Origin: an uncultured Tateyamaria sp.
Lineage (GTDB): Bacteria > Pseudomonadota > Alphaproteobacteria > Rhodobacterales > Rhodobacteraceae
Reading direction: 5' to 3'
Length of the DNA stretch: 64,000 bases
Assembly (NCBI GenBank): GCA_947501275.1
Contig: CANMVD010000012.1
Span: 1 to 64,000, forward strand
Below the pieces are notes generated by a model. It had not been told where the DNA came from. It did not search any database and saw only the letters and a list, made by a program, of their open reading frames with translations. How positions within the stretch are numbered: the stretch's first letter is position 1; each line of letters opens with the position of its first letter. Both the position numbers and the translations under genes were made by a program. Shown piece by piece: positions 1 through 9,274 of this stretch.

Positions 1-77
1 ACAGGTGCGTCAGTCTATCATCGCACCACAGGTGCGTCAGTCTATCATCGCACCACAGGTGCGTCAGTCTATCATCG
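1..77. repeat. 27-bp tandem repeat, about 2.9 copies, overlapping the end of pntB
   Basis: Two exact 27-bp units (1-27, 28-54) are followed by a 23-bp partial unit (55-77) that runs into the pntB stop codon. The array may continue beyond the left edge. Read on the minus strand each unit repeats the last codons of pntB (Met-Ile-Asp-stop), flanked by GGTGCG and CGCACC, which could pair as a 6-bp stem around the stop codon. The array therefore looks like serial duplication of the gene end together with a small hairpin. No function is evident. Confidence 0.9.
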
Positions 78-1581
78 GCAACAGCTTGTCGATGGACGCC
101 TTGGCATCGCCGTAGAACATGCGTGTGTTGTCCTTGAAGAACAGCGGGTTCTCGATACCCGAATACCCTGTCCCCTGCCCGCGCTTGGACACGAAAACCT
201 GCTTGGCCTTCCAGCACTCCAGAACCGGCATACCCGCGATGGGTGAGTTCGGATCGTCCTGTGCGGCCGGGTTCACGATGTCATTCGAGCCGATCACGAT
301 GGCCACATCCGTATCCGGGAAGTCATCGTTGATCTCGTCCATTTCCAGCACGATGTCATAGGGCACTTTGGCCTCGGCCAAGAGCACGTTCATGTGGCCA
401 GGCAAGCGCCCCGCGACAGGGTGAATAGCAAAGCGCACGTTCTTGCCCTTGGCGCGCAATTTGCGCGTCAGTTCGGCCACACCTTGCTGCGCTTGGGCAA
501 CCGCCATCCCGTAACCGGGGATGATGACGATGCTATCCGCCTCATTGAGGGCCGTGGCAACACCGTCCGCCTCGATCGCGATCTGTTCGCCCTCAACCGC
601 CATCTGCTCGCCCGCTGGGCCACCAAAGCCGCCCAGAATAACCGACACAAATGACCGGTTCATCGCCTTGCACATGATGTATGACAGGATCGCACCGGAA
701 GAGCCGACCAGCGCGCCCACAACGATCAACAGGTCGTTGCCAAGCGAGAAGCCAATCGCCGCAGCCGCCCAGCCGGAATAGCTGTTCAGCATCGACACAA
801 CGACAGGCATATCCGCACCACCGATGCCCATGATGAGATGATACCCGATGAACAGACCGGCCAGCGTCAGCAACACCAGCGCCCATGATCCGCTGCCGCT
901 GAGATACATGATCAGCAGAAGCACCGACAAAGCCGCAGCGCCTGCGTTCAGGAAATGCCCGCCGGGCAGCTTCTTGGCGCTTGTGTCGATGTCAAAGGGC
1001 AGCTTCGATGACGAACCCGCCAATTTGGCATAGGCGATGACGGAGCCTGTGAAGGTGACCGCCCCGATCCAGATGCCCAGCACCAGTTCGACGCGCAGAA
1101 TGCCGATCTCGACCGAGGACTTCTTGGCGATCAACTGACCAAAAGCAGACAGACCTTCATAGATTTCCTTGGGCAGGCCAACAGCCTTGACGCCATCCGT
1201 GCCCACGGCGCCCATCACAAGGCCCTCAGACTCGTATACACCGCCGATATAGTTGATCATCAGATCCGCGTTAAAGCCGACAAAGACCGCCGCCAGCCCC
1301 ACAAGGCTGTGCATGATAGCCACAAGTTCGGGCATCTGCGTCATCTCGACCTTCGTGGCCAGTTGATAGCCCACGGCTGCACCGCCCGCGATCAAGACAA
1401 GCGAGGCCAGCCACAGGCCCGAGCCGGGCCCAAACAGCGTCGCGAGCACCGCAATGGCCATGCCCACGATGCCGTACCACACGGCCCGCTTGGCGCTTTC
1501 CTGACCGGACAGACCGCCCAGTGACAGAATGAACAGGATGGCTGCGACCACATAGGCCGCGATGGTGAATGCGTTTTCCAT
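64..1581 (-). CDS. pntB: NAD(P)(+) transhydrogenase, subunit beta
   Basis: Beta subunit of the proton-translocating transhydrogenase of the inner membrane, which uses proton entry to reduce NADP+ with NADH. The first ~270 residues contain many hydrophobic helices (domain II). The C-terminal ~190 residues form the NADP(H)-binding domain III, with the [10 protein letters not shown] segment and the conserved [13 protein letters not shown] and MPVLE stretches. At 505 aa it is longer than the ~462 aa E. coli protein; much of the excess is an insertion between early helices (roughly residues 115-155). It lies 12 bp after pntA and shares its operon. The last codons are embedded in the tandem repeat at the window edge. 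Confidence 0.96.
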   Translation of the reverse strand: MENAFTIAAYVVAAILFILSLGGLSGQESAKRAVWYGIVGMAIAVLATLFGPGSGLWLASLVLIAGGAAVGYQLATKVEMTQMPELVAIMHSLVGLAAVFVGFNADLMINYIGGVYESEGLVMGAVGTDGVKAVGLPKEIYEGLSAFGQLIAKKSSVEIGILRVELVLGIWIGAVTFTGSVIAYAKLAGSSSKLPFDIDTSAKKLPGGHFLNAGAAALSVLLLIMYLSGSGSWALVLLTLAGLFIGYHLIMGIGGADMPVVVSMLNSYSGWAAAAIGFSLGNDLLIVVGALVGSSGAILSYIMCKAMNRSFVSVILGGFGGPAGEQMAVEGEQIAIEADGVATALNEADSIVIIPGYGMAVAQAQQGVAELTRKLRAKGKNVRFAIHPVAGRLPGHMNVLLAEAKVPYDIVLEMDEINDDFPDTDVAIVIGSNDIVNPAAQDDPNSPIAGMPVLECWKAKQVFVSKRGQGTGYSGIENPLFFKDNTRMFYGDAKASIDKLLPMID

Positions 1582-1593
1582 GATCCCGCCCCC

Positions 1594-3174
1594 TTAAGAT
1601 TTCTGGAACATGGCGAGCATGCGCCGTGTCACGAGGAAACCGCCAAAGATGTTGACGGACGCCATGAAGATCCCCAACGCCCCGAGCAATGTAATGAGCA
1701 AACTGGACGATCCGATCTGGATCAAAGCGCCAAGGATGATGATGGACGAAATCGCGTTGGTTACGGCCATCAGCGGCGTGTGCAGTGAATGCGCCACGTT
1801 CCAGATCACCTGGAACCCGATGAACACGCTCAGCACGAACACGATAAAGTGCTGCATGAAGCTGGCTGGCATACCCGGAATGAGGCCAACGCCAAGTACC
1901 AATGCGCCACCAATCCCCAGCAGCGTGATCTGGTTGCGGGTCTGCTGCTTGAAGGCGGCATCTTCCGCCGCACGCTTTTCTTCCGGCGTCAGCTCTTTGG
2001 CCGCTTCCTTTTTCGGTGCCGCAGCGATGGCTGCGACTTTGGGCGGTGGCGGCGGGAATGTGACTTCTCCGGCATGGGCAATGGTCGCCCCGCGGATCAC
2101 GTCGTCTTCCATGTTGTGATTGATCACACCGTCTTTTTCAGGTGTTAGGTCTGTCATCAGGTGACGGATGTTGGTCGCATAAAGGCTGGAGGATTGCGTC
2201 GCCATCCGGCTGGGGAAATCGGTATAACCGATGATGGTCACGCCGTTGTCGGTCACGATCTTTTCGTCCTTGACCGTCAACTTGCAATTGCCGCCCTTTT
2301 CCGCTGCAAGGTCCACGATGACGGAGCCGGCTTTCATGGATTTCACCATGTCCTCAGTCCACAGTTCGGGCGCTTCCCGGTTGGGGATCAAAGCCGTGGT
2401 GATAACGATGTCGACCTCGGGCGCGAGCTCACGAAACTTTGCAAGCTGGGCTTCACGGAATTCTGGTGACGATACAGATGCATAGCCGCCCGAAGACGCG
2501 CCATCGCTCTGCTCTTCTTCGAAATCGAGATAGACAAATTCGGCGCCCATCGATTCCACTTGCTCGGCCACTTCGGGGCGCACGTCAAAGGCGTATGTGA
2601 TGGCCCCCAAGCTGGTTGACGTGCCGATTGCGGCCAATCCCGCAACACCCGCACCGACAACGAGAACCTTGGCCGGGGGGACCTTGCCCGCCGCCGTGAT
2701 CTGGCCCGTAAAGAAGCGGCCAAAATTGTTGCCCGCCTCGATCACCGCGCGGTAACCTGCGATGTTCGCCATGGATGACAGCGCATCCATTTTCTGAGCG
2801 CGCGAGATCCGGGGGATCATCTCCATCGCCACAACGGTGGCGCCCTTCTTGGCGGCAGCGCCCATGTGCGCCTCGTCCGCAACGGGGCTGAAGAAGGAAA
2901 TGAGGGTCTGTTCAGCGCGCAGCCGCTTCATCTCGCCCGCATCCGGCGCTCGGACCTTGGCAACAACATCGGCCGCTTTCCACAGCGCGGCGGCTGTCTT
3001 GACCACCTCGACGCCTGCGTCTTTGTAATCCGCGTCGGCAAATCCTGCGGCATCTCCCGCGCCTGTTTCGATCACACAGTCATGACCCAGTTTTTGCAGC
3101 GCTTTTGCGCTGTCCGGCGTCATCGCCACGCGGCGCTCACCCTCAAATGTCTCTCTCGGCGTCCCGATCTTCAT
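1594..3174 (-). CDS. pntA: NAD(P)(+) transhydrogenase, subunit alpha (fused form)
   Basis: Alpha subunit of the proton-translocating transhydrogenase. The N-terminal ~380 residues are the NAD(H)-binding alanine-dehydrogenase-like domain I, beginning MKIGTPRE and containing VVGAGVAGLAAIG. A proline- and lysine-rich linker (FPPPPPK then a charged stretch) leads to three or four C-terminal membrane helices. It is the E. coli-like fused layout, not the split PntAA/PntAB of Rhodospirillum. I chose the ATG at 3174 because MKIGTPRE matches the family N-terminus and a GGGGGAT box lies upstream; the longer frame from 3204 adds ten unconvincing residues. First gene of the pntAB operon, about 526 aa. 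Confidence 0.95.
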   Translation of the reverse strand: MKIGTPRETFEGERRVAMTPDSAKALQKLGHDCVIETGAGDAAGFADADYKDAGVEVVKTAAALWKAADVVAKVRAPDAGEMKRLRAEQTLISFFSPVADEAHMGAAAKKGATVVAMEMIPRISRAQKMDALSSMANIAGYRAVIEAGNNFGRFFTGQITAAGKVPPAKVLVVGAGVAGLAAIGTSTSLGAITYAFDVRPEVAEQVESMGAEFVYLDFEEEQSDGASSGGYASVSSPEFREAQLAKFRELAPEVDIVITTALIPNREAPELWTEDMVKSMKAGSVIVDLAAEKGGNCKLTVKDEKIVTDNGVTIIGYTDFPSRMATQSSSLYATNIRHLMTDLTPEKDGVINHNMEDDVIRGATIAHAGEVTFPPPPPKVAAIAAAPKKEAAKELTPEEKRAAEDAAFKQQTRNQITLLGIGGALVLGVGLIPGMPASFMQHFIVFVLSVFIGFQVIWNVAHSLHTPLMAVTNAISSIIILGALIQIGSSSLLITLLGALGIFMASVNIFGGFLVTRRMLAMFQKS

Positions 3175-3345
3175 AGGAACAAATCCCCCGTCATATTTTG
3201 GCACAGGCCCGGATCACTGCGGGCTGTCGTCAGCTACGGCAGCGACATGTCGCAAAATGGTGCAAATGTCGCGCGTGTCCACTACGCGGATGTGCGCGCG
3301 GGTGCAAGGTGCACGCAGATGACGGCGCGTAATTAAATTACCGCA
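3175..3345 (-). promoter_or_regulatory. pntAB upstream region with a 12-bp palindrome
   Basis: This gap must carry the pntAB promoter. It contains the perfect palindrome GCGACATGTCGC (3242-3253) and repeated GTGCAA/GTGCAC words at 3260-3315. No confident -35/-10 pair was found, so a role as an operator is inference. Confidence 0.35.
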
Positions 3346-3798
3346 CTACACCCACCTGCGTACTTTTTGTTCGTAGCGCGCAAAATCAACCTTGAAATGG
3401 CGGCGCAAGCGGTCCTCTTCGGCAAAGATAAAATGCCGCTCGATCCACCAAAGGAAAACCGGGACAAGACCCCACGACAACACCGCGTCAAAGCGCAGAA
3501 TAAATCCTGCAAGGATCAAAACATCAGCCAGATAGATCGGGTTGCGCGTGAGACTGAAAATACCGGATGTTATCAACCTTGCCGGTTCCTGATGCGGAAT
3601 AATTGTAGTGCGCGCGCGCCAGAACTCCCACGCTGCAAGGGCGATCAGGACAAGGCCACCACCGATCAACACGCCAGACAAGAACTGTGTCACCGGATAG
3701 TCGAGGCTCAGGCCGAAGGTCAGAAACCGGCTTTGGATCCATGCCACAATGATGGCAAGGACCAGCCAGATCGGCGGGATATCAAGCACTGTGCGCAT
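3346..3798 (-). CDS. isoprenylcysteine carboxyl methyltransferase-family membrane protein
   Basis: A 150-aa integral membrane protein with about four hydrophobic helices. The C-terminal half carries the ICMT/PEMT-type signature: TSGIFSLTRNPIYLADV (around residues 77-93), then a late EEDRLRRHF...YEQKVRRW motif. Family members transfer methyl groups from S-adenosylmethionine to membrane substrates. Bacterial members are mostly uncharacterised and the substrate cannot be read from sequence. It lies upstream of pntA on the same strand but 171 bp away, so co-transcription is uncertain. It is divergent from the SDR gene at 3964. Confidence 0.85.
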   Translation of the reverse strand: MRTVLDIPPIWLVLAIIVAWIQSRFLTFGLSLDYPVTQFLSGVLIGGGLVLIALAAWEFWRARTTIIPHQEPARLITSGIFSLTRNPIYLADVLILAGFILRFDAVLSWGLVPVFLWWIERHFIFAEEDRLRRHFKVDFARYEQKVRRWV

Positions 3799-3963
3799 AG
3801 CCTCTTTGTCAAACTCTCCGTCAAAGTGACGTCGTTTCGTGCCGTGTCAACGCGGCACCTTGTTCCTGTCGCCGTTCGTTCGCAAAATTCGCGCCACCGT
3901 TGAAACAAATCACGCAATCGCGCAGGATTTACCCTGAACCGGAAGAAACAAGGGAAAGACGAG

Positions 3964-4728
3964 ATGGCCAATACATATCTGAAAGGCAAACATGCGCTCG
4001 TCACCGGAGGTGGCACCGGGATCGGCCTCGCCATTGCACAAAGCCTCGTGTCGCAAGGCGCGCATGTGACGATCACCGGGCGACGCTTGGATGTTTTGCA
4101 AGGGGTGGCAACGCAAGGGATGGTCCCGCTCGAAATGGATATCAGAGACGAGGCGTCGGTCGTGGACGGCATCGCGAGAGCGGTCGCGGCACGCGGGCCT
4201 GTGCAGATCTGCGTTCCCAATGCGGGCATTGCCGTTGGGCGCGCCTTGCACAAAACCGATCTGGCATTTTGGCGTGACATGATGGCGACAAATCTGGATG
4301 GCGCCTTTTTGACCATAAGGGAGTGTCTTGGCGGTATGCGGGAAACCGATTGGGGACGTGTGATTGCGGTGTCCTCAATTGCAGGATTGCGCGGGTTGCC
4401 CGGTGGTGCGGCCTATTCCGCGTCCAAGCACGGCCTCATCGGTTTGATCCGCTCCTTGAGCGAAGACTACATGGGCCAACCCTATACGTTCAACGCGCTC
4501 TGCCCCGGCTATGTGGACACCCCAATTGTGGACCGCAATCAAGAGGCGATTGCCGCGCGCACAGGCATGAGCGTCGATGAGGCGCGCGAGGTCATGGTTT
4601 CGGCCAATCGGCACAAACGCTTGCTTGATGTCGAAGAGGTTGCGGCCGCCGCGCTTTGGTTGACGGGACCGGGTTCACAAAGCATCAACGGGCAGTCCAT
4701 CCAGATCAGCGGCGGTCAGACCGTCTGA
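3964..4728 (+). CDS. short-chain dehydrogenase/reductase (3-hydroxyacyl/3-hydroxybutyrate dehydrogenase-like)
   Basis: A 254-aa classical SDR. The TGGGTGIG dinucleotide-binding motif (residues ~15-22), PNAGI, the catalytic Ser of VSSIAG and the YSASKHG active-site motif are all present. PGYVDTPIV and the C-terminal QISGGQTV are typical of 3-oxoacyl- or 3-hydroxybutyrate-dehydrogenase-like members. AAGGGA lies at a good distance before the ATG. The gene stands alone, divergent from the methyltransferase-like gene. The substrate is unknown; similarity to bacterial D-3-hydroxybutyrate dehydrogenases is only general. Confidence 0.9.
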   Translation: MANTYLKGKHALVTGGGTGIGLAIAQSLVSQGAHVTITGRRLDVLQGVATQGMVPLEMDIRDEASVVDGIARAVAARGPVQICVPNAGIAVGRALHKTDLAFWRDMMATNLDGAFLTIRECLGGMRETDWGRVIAVSSIAGLRGLPGGAAYSASKHGLIGLIRSLSEDYMGQPYTFNALCPGYVDTPIVDRNQEAIAARTGMSVDEAREVMVSANRHKRLLDVEEVAAAALWLTGPGSQSINGQSIQISGGQTV

Positions 4729-4794
4729 GGCAAGAACGGGGACATTTCGGACGTTGCGCGCGTGTGTAAAGGCACTGCTTCACGCATCTGCAAC

Positions 4795-5205
4795 GACACA
4801 CGCGCATGGGCTTGCATGCGTGCCGCAACGGGCGTGCCCCTGTCGCAGTGCGCTGTGCGCAGCCAAGTCCTGCGCATCCGAAATCACATCTCCATGAAAC
4901 CCACGACCATATCCCGTTGTCTGCAAACCGCTGTCGACGCATCTGTGTAGCGCTCGGCGCTGGTACAGCGCGCCACAACAGGCTTTTGAGCATACGCCCA
5001 CGTCCTGCGGCATCGCCATCCTCGACGCGCAACGTCCAAATCACGTGAATAACATCCCCCAGAACGACAATTTCGGCGATGTCGAACGGGTATCGCGCCA
5101 GCGTCATCCGCGTTGCACGGCGCAAATGATCCACTGCGCGGACCAGCAGATCTGCACCGCGCAAAGCCGTGCGCACCGTGGAAAAGACAGTTTGAGAGCG
5201 AAGAC
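4795..5205 (-). pseudogene. decayed REP-associated tyrosine transposase (RAYT, Y1/HUH superfamily)
   Basis: One minus-strand frame reads TVFSTVRTALRGADLLV, then LARYPFDIAEIVVLGDVIHVIWTL and NGIW. These align with the RAYT core pattern (FFTV...DLLV...PF.I.A.VVLPDH.H.IWTLP...RGIWQ). The reading then slips frame to DVISDAQDLAAH, matching the ...IRDE.D..AH segment. The first His of the HxH metal motif is lost (DVIH where DHMH is expected), no good start remains, and at least one frameshift separates the halves. It is therefore inactive. RAYTs mobilise short palindromes, and REP-like palindromes occur nearby at 6.7 and 13.5 kb. Confidence 0.7.
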
Positions 5206-5299
5206 GCTGCGCGCAATAGCTTGAAATAGATGCAGACGATCGCCAGCCCGATTACAGACGCGCGAATGACAACAGCAGCGCCAGTCGTTGTCGGGCCGA

Positions 5300-6079
5300 C
5301 TATGCGCTTTTCAAAACCGGCGTGGCATGATGGCCATTCGCCCAATCCCGACAGGCTGCACCAAAGGCTGCGAACAAGGGGCGTGATACCGGGTCAGCCT
5401 TGGCATTCCACTCAGGATGCCACTGTACCGACAGGGTAAATCCGGGCGCGTCCTTGATATATATGGCTTCGGGTGTGCCATCCGGGGCATGCCCCTCGAC
5501 CACAACACGTGGGCCCGCAGCCTTGATGCCCTGCCCATGCAACGTATTGGTCATCACAGACGGGGCCCCCATCAAGCGATGGAAAACGCCGCCCTCTTCA
5601 AACGTCACCTCATGGCGCAGCTCGAATTTCTCCTCCAGCGTGCCATCGGGTGGCATGCGGTGATTGTCGCGCCCCGGCAAATCCCGGATCTCAGGGTATA
5701 GCGACCCGCCCATGGCAACGTTCACTTCCTGAAATCCACGGCAAATCCCCAGAAACGGCTGGCCCCGTTCAACCAAAGCCCGGATCAGCGGCAATGTCAG
5801 GGCATCGCGTTTGCGATCAAATGCCCCGTGGGCCTCGGTCGCAACCTCGCCATATTCCTCGGGATGCACATTGGCCCGCCCGCCCGTGAAAACAAAGCCC
5901 GCGCAATGCTCCAGCAGGTCCGACACGCGCACCGCATCCGGCTCGGCAGGCACCAGCAGCGGCACACCCTCGGCCACATCCGCAACGGCAGAAATGTTGA
6001 TCAGGCCAGCCGCCTGTACCTGATAGTCATCGCCGATCAGGTGGTGGTTCGAGATGATTCCAATAATGGGCCGGGCCAT
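5300..6079 (-). CDS. class I glutamine amidotransferase-like hydrolase (PuuD / peptidase C26 family)
   Basis: 259 aa with the class I amidotransferase triad: Cys113 in LGICRGFQE, and His221 with Glu223 in QWHPEW. GFVFTGGRANVHPEEY near residue 65 is characteristic of gamma-glutamyl-gamma-aminobutyrate hydrolases (PuuD), which release GABA in polyamine breakdown. No other puu gene is nearby, so the substrate is uncertain. The gene is monocistronic, 111 bp downstream of the glcG-like gene on the same strand. Confidence 0.88.
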   Translation of the reverse strand: MARPIIGIISNHHLIGDDYQVQAAGLINISAVADVAEGVPLLVPAEPDAVRVSDLLEHCAGFVFTGGRANVHPEEYGEVATEAHGAFDRKRDALTLPLIRALVERGQPFLGICRGFQEVNVAMGGSLYPEIRDLPGRDNHRMPPDGTLEEKFELRHEVTFEEGGVFHRLMGAPSVMTNTLHGQGIKAAGPRVVVEGHAPDGTPEAIYIKDAPGFTLSVQWHPEWNAKADPVSRPLFAAFGAACRDWANGHHATPVLKSA

Positions 6080-6190
6080 GCAGTCCTCTACAACACGTTC
6101 AAGTTAACGGCTGTATAATCTGCGCGGTCCAAGCTGAATAGGCCTCGTCCCGCGCAGAGCACTGTGCATAAAGCCGCAAAGCGGAAGCGC

Positions 6191-6616
6191 CTAGATTTCG
6201 GGCACAAGATCTGCGGCTGATATGCCCGCTGCGGCTGCAGCGGCGTCGTTATCGGACGTGTCGCCCGTCACGCCAACGGCACCAACAACGGCACCGTCCG
6301 CGTCACGCACCAACACACCGCCCGGTACCGGAACAACCTGCCCACCAAAAACACCGTTCACCGCTGCCAGAAAATAGGCCTGTTGCTCGGCGCGTGCCAT
6401 CTGAGCGGTACCGGCCATGCCCAACATGACCGCGCCATAGGCTTTGCCATGGGCAATCCCGAACCGCCCCGGAGAGGCACCATCTTCACGCTCAAACGCC
6501 TGAACATGCCCACCCGCGTCAAGCACCACGACAGAGAGGGGTTTCAAATCCATCTCCCGCCCCTTTTGTCGGGTGACTTCAATAATTTTACGCGCCTGAT
6601 CCAATGTTATGGCCAT
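6191..6616 (-). CDS. GlcG/HbpS-family heme-degrading-domain protein
   Basis: About 141 aa matching the GlcG/HbpS (DUF336) fold: ITLDQARKII at the start, LSVVVLDAGGH, GKAYGAVMLG, VPVPGGVLVRDADG and GAVGVTGDTSDND. Its position after the malate synthase G gene recalls glcG in the E. coli glycolate operon, where its role is unresolved. I start at 6616 because AAGGAG lies 8 nt upstream of that ATG; a longer frame to 6643 lacks this. Probably co-transcribed with glcB. Confidence 0.85.
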   Translation of the reverse strand: MAITLDQARKIIEVTRQKGREMDLKPLSVVVLDAGGHVQAFEREDGASPGRFGIAHGKAYGAVMLGMAGTAQMARAEQQAYFLAAVNGVFGGQVVPVPGGVLVRDADGAVVGAVGVTGDTSDNDAAAAAAGISAADLVPEI

Positions 6617-6655
6617 GTCGGTTCTCCTTGTGTGACCCTGCATGTCTTTGGGTTA

Positions 6656-6711
6656 AAAATTACCTTCGGGGAGCACGAGGGGCAGACAGCCCCTCGGTCC
6701 TGACGTCTCAC
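6656..6711. repeat. REP-like palindromic element, copy 1
   Basis: An intergenic palindrome just after the glcB stop codon. CGAGGGGC (6676-6683) pairs with GCCCCTCG (6689-6696) around a 5-nt loop. It is flanked by CGGGGAG on one side and GACGTCTCAC on the other, the same layout as the element at 13544-13590. It sits between glcB and the glcG-like gene and could act as an mRNA-stabilising or attenuating hairpin. Confidence 0.65.
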
Positions 6712-8873
6712 TGCGCGTTTTGGGCGGCCTTGGCTTCCAACCGGCGCGCATGAAGCACCGGTTCCGTATACCCAGAAGGCTGCACCCGCCCCTGCAAGAC
6801 CAGATCACAGGCCGCCTTGAATGCCACACCGTCAAAGCCGGGCGCCATCGCCGTGTAGGTGGGGTCATCTGCATTCTGGCGATCCACGACGGCAGCCATC
6901 TTTTGCAAGGCGGACATCACCTGATCTTCACTAACAACACCATGATGCAGCCAATTGGCCATGGCTTGCGCGCTGATCCGGCACGTCGCGCGGTCTTCCA
7001 TCAGACCAACATCGTTGATGTCAGGCACTTTGGAACAGCCAACTCCCTGATCAACCCAGCGCACCACATAACCAAGGATGCCTTGTGCGTTGTTTTCCAA
7101 TTCCCGGCTGATTTCGGTGTCCGAAAAGTTACGCCCCACTGCAACGGGAACGGTCAACAGGTCGTCCAGAGTGCCGCGGGCGCCACCGGCCTTGATCGCA
7201 TCCTGACGCGCCATCACATCAACCTTGTGATAATGCGTTGCATGCAGCGTCGCGGCTGTGGGTGAAGGCACCCATGCACATGTCGCGCCGGATTGAGGGT
7301 GACCGATCTTGGCCTCCAGCATCTCTGCCATGCGATCCGGCATCGCCCACATGCCCTTGCCGATCTGCGCGCGCCCTTTCAGCCCGCAGGCCAACCCAAT
7401 GTCGACATTGCGATCTTCATAAGACGCAATCCATGCCGCCCCTTTCATTTCGCCCTTGGGGATCATCGGACCCGCTTCCATGGACGTGTGGATCTCATCG
7501 CCCGTGCGATCAAGGAACCCCGTGTTGATAAACGCCACCCGCGATTTGGCTGCGCGGATACACTCTTTGAGGTTGGCAGAGGTGCGGCGTTCCTCGTCCA
7601 TGATCCCCAATTTGACCGTGTTGGCGGGCAGGCCCAGAACCTTTTCGACCCGACCAAAGATCTCGTCCGCAAAGGCGACTTCTTGGGGCCCGTGCATCTT
7701 TGGTTTCACCACGTAGACCGATCCGGTAACCGAATTGCGCATCCCATCGGTCTTGTTCAGATCATGCATCGCGATCAGCGTCGTCGCCATCGCATCCATC
7801 AGGCCCTCCCCGATCTCCAGCCCGTCACGGTCGAGGATCGCAGGGTTCGTCATCAGGTGACCCACGTTGCGGATCAGCATCAAGCTGCGGCATTTCACGT
7901 TGAGCGGTGCGCCAGCAGGATCGGTATAGGTAAAATCGCCATACATCCGGCGCGTAACCGTCTTCCCGCCTTTCTCGAATGTTTCAGACAGATCACCCTT
8001 CATGAGGCCAAGCCAGTTGCCGTAGGCCAGCACCTTGTCCTCGGCATCGACCGCCGCAACGCTGTCTTCGCAGTCCATGATGGTTGACAGAGCGGATTCC
8101 AGATTGACCGTGGCGATGCCCGCCGGGTCGGTCGCGCCGATTTCGTTGTCCCGATTGACCAGAACTTCAATGCCCAGACCATTGTTCCTGAACAGGAACA
8201 TACCCCATTCATCTGCCTGCGCAGAACCGGCAAACTGCGCAGGATCACGCAGAGCCACTGATCGCGCACCGATGCGCATCTCCAACGCGTGGCCATCGAC
8301 GCCGAGATGATCCACATCCGCCCAGCTGGCATTTTCCAACGGAACCGCGTCATCCAGAAACGCCTTGGCCCATGCAATGACCCTGTTGCCGCGCTCTGTA
8401 TCGTACCCTTTGCCCGTGGCCACATCGCCCAAGGCATCCGTGCCATACAGCGCATCATACAGACTGCCCCAGCGCGCATTGGCGGCGTTCAATGCAAACC
8501 GGGCGTTCATGATCGGCACAACCAACTGCGCGCCGGGAGTTTCGGCAATCTCGGGGTCTACATTGGTCGTATCGATCTCAAAATCCGGCCCCTCGGGCAC
8601 AAGATACCCGATGTCTTCAAGAAAGGCGCGGTACGCCGCAGGATCATGAGCGGCGGATCGGTTGGCTTTGTGCCACGCGTCGATCTGCGACTGGATCTCG
8701 GCCCGCTTTTCCAGAAGCGCGCGGTTCTTGGGTCCGAGGTCATGCACCAGTGCAGACAGCCCGGCCCAGAAATCCGCCGTGGCCACCCCGGTGCCGGGCA
8801 ATGCATGTGTTTCGATGAATTGTGCCAGCGTGTCCGCGACCTTGAGGTCAGCGCGCTCGATATAGTCGGTCAT
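6708..8873 (-). CDS. glcB: malate synthase G
   Basis: A cytosolic 721-aa enzyme that condenses glyoxylate with acetyl-CoA to give malate. Length matches E. coli GlcB (723 aa) and distinguishes it from the shorter isoform A. Diagnostic stretches include [15 protein letters not shown] and, near the C-terminus, [21 protein letters not shown], which holds the conserved Cys and the Asp used as catalytic base. It is the first gene of a probable glcB-glcG pair. An imperfect palindrome lies 76 bp upstream of the start and is a candidate operator. Confidence 0.97.
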   Translation of the reverse strand: MTDYIERADLKVADTLAQFIETHALPGTGVATADFWAGLSALVHDLGPKNRALLEKRAEIQSQIDAWHKANRSAAHDPAAYRAFLEDIGYLVPEGPDFEIDTTNVDPEIAETPGAQLVVPIMNARFALNAANARWGSLYDALYGTDALGDVATGKGYDTERGNRVIAWAKAFLDDAVPLENASWADVDHLGVDGHALEMRIGARSVALRDPAQFAGSAQADEWGMFLFRNNGLGIEVLVNRDNEIGATDPAGIATVNLESALSTIMDCEDSVAAVDAEDKVLAYGNWLGLMKGDLSETFEKGGKTVTRRMYGDFTYTDPAGAPLNVKCRSLMLIRNVGHLMTNPAILDRDGLEIGEGLMDAMATTLIAMHDLNKTDGMRNSVTGSVYVVKPKMHGPQEVAFADEIFGRVEKVLGLPANTVKLGIMDEERRTSANLKECIRAAKSRVAFINTGFLDRTGDEIHTSMEAGPMIPKGEMKGAAWIASYEDRNVDIGLACGLKGRAQIGKGMWAMPDRMAEMLEAKIGHPQSGATCAWVPSPTAATLHATHYHKVDVMARQDAIKAGGARGTLDDLLTVPVAVGRNFSDTEISRELENNAQGILGYVVRWVDQGVGCSKVPDINDVGLMEDRATCRISAQAMANWLHHGVVSEDQVMSALQKMAAVVDRQNADDPTYTAMAPGFDGVAFKAACDLVLQGRVQPSGYTEPVLHARRLEAKAAQNAQ

Positions 8874-8948
8874 GGGGGGAGGTCTCCGCGGTCGTCTGAA
8901 TGTATTTGGCAGCAGGACTAGAGAAAAAGTTTCCTATCGTAAACAGCA

Positions 8949-8969
8949 TTGGTCAAAAATTTTTACCAA
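8949..8969. promoter_or_regulatory. candidate operator upstream of glcB
   Basis: A near-perfect AT-rich palindrome with TTGGT and ACCAA arms around an A5T5 core, ~76 bp upstream of the glcB start. GntR/FadR-type regulators such as GlcC bind operators with inverted TGGT/ACCA-like arms, so this is a plausible glyoxylate- or glycolate-responsive site. On the minus strand it overlaps a TTGACC that could be a -35 element. No regulator gene is adjacent. Confidence 0.4.
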
Positions 8970-9121
8970 CCCGTAAAATCTGGAAGGAAGCCACGTGTGT
9001 GTTGCATCTAAAGCGGGATGAATACCTGAGAACGGCAACCTGTCTTCCATAACAATGGCCTTGGAAACTCATGGGCATATGCGGGCAGGCACTTGCGACA
9101 CCGGCAGGGTAAATTGCCCGC

Positions 9122-9274
9122 TCACGCGTTGTTTTTGGCGGCACGCCGGCACCGTTCGGAACAGTATTTCACATCCTCCCAGACCTTTTCCCACTTCTTG
9201 CGCCATGTGAAAGGGCGCGCGCAGACCGGGCACATTTTCTCGGGAAGCTCGGATTTCTTGCGCATACGACCCAT
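9122..9274 (-). CDS. DUF2256 small cysteine-rich protein, coupled to photolyase
   Basis: A 50-aa basic protein with two CxxC-like pairs: CPVC near residues 15-18 and YCSERC near 43-48, with the PFTWRKKW signature between them. This is the DUF2256 family, often found next to photolyase/cryptochrome genes and presumed to bind zinc. Its ATG overlaps the photolyase stop (TGATG), implying translational coupling. Its biochemical role is unknown. Confidence 0.85.
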   Translation of the reverse strand: MGRMRKKSELPEKMCPVCARPFTWRKKWEKVWEDVKYCSERCRRAAKNNA

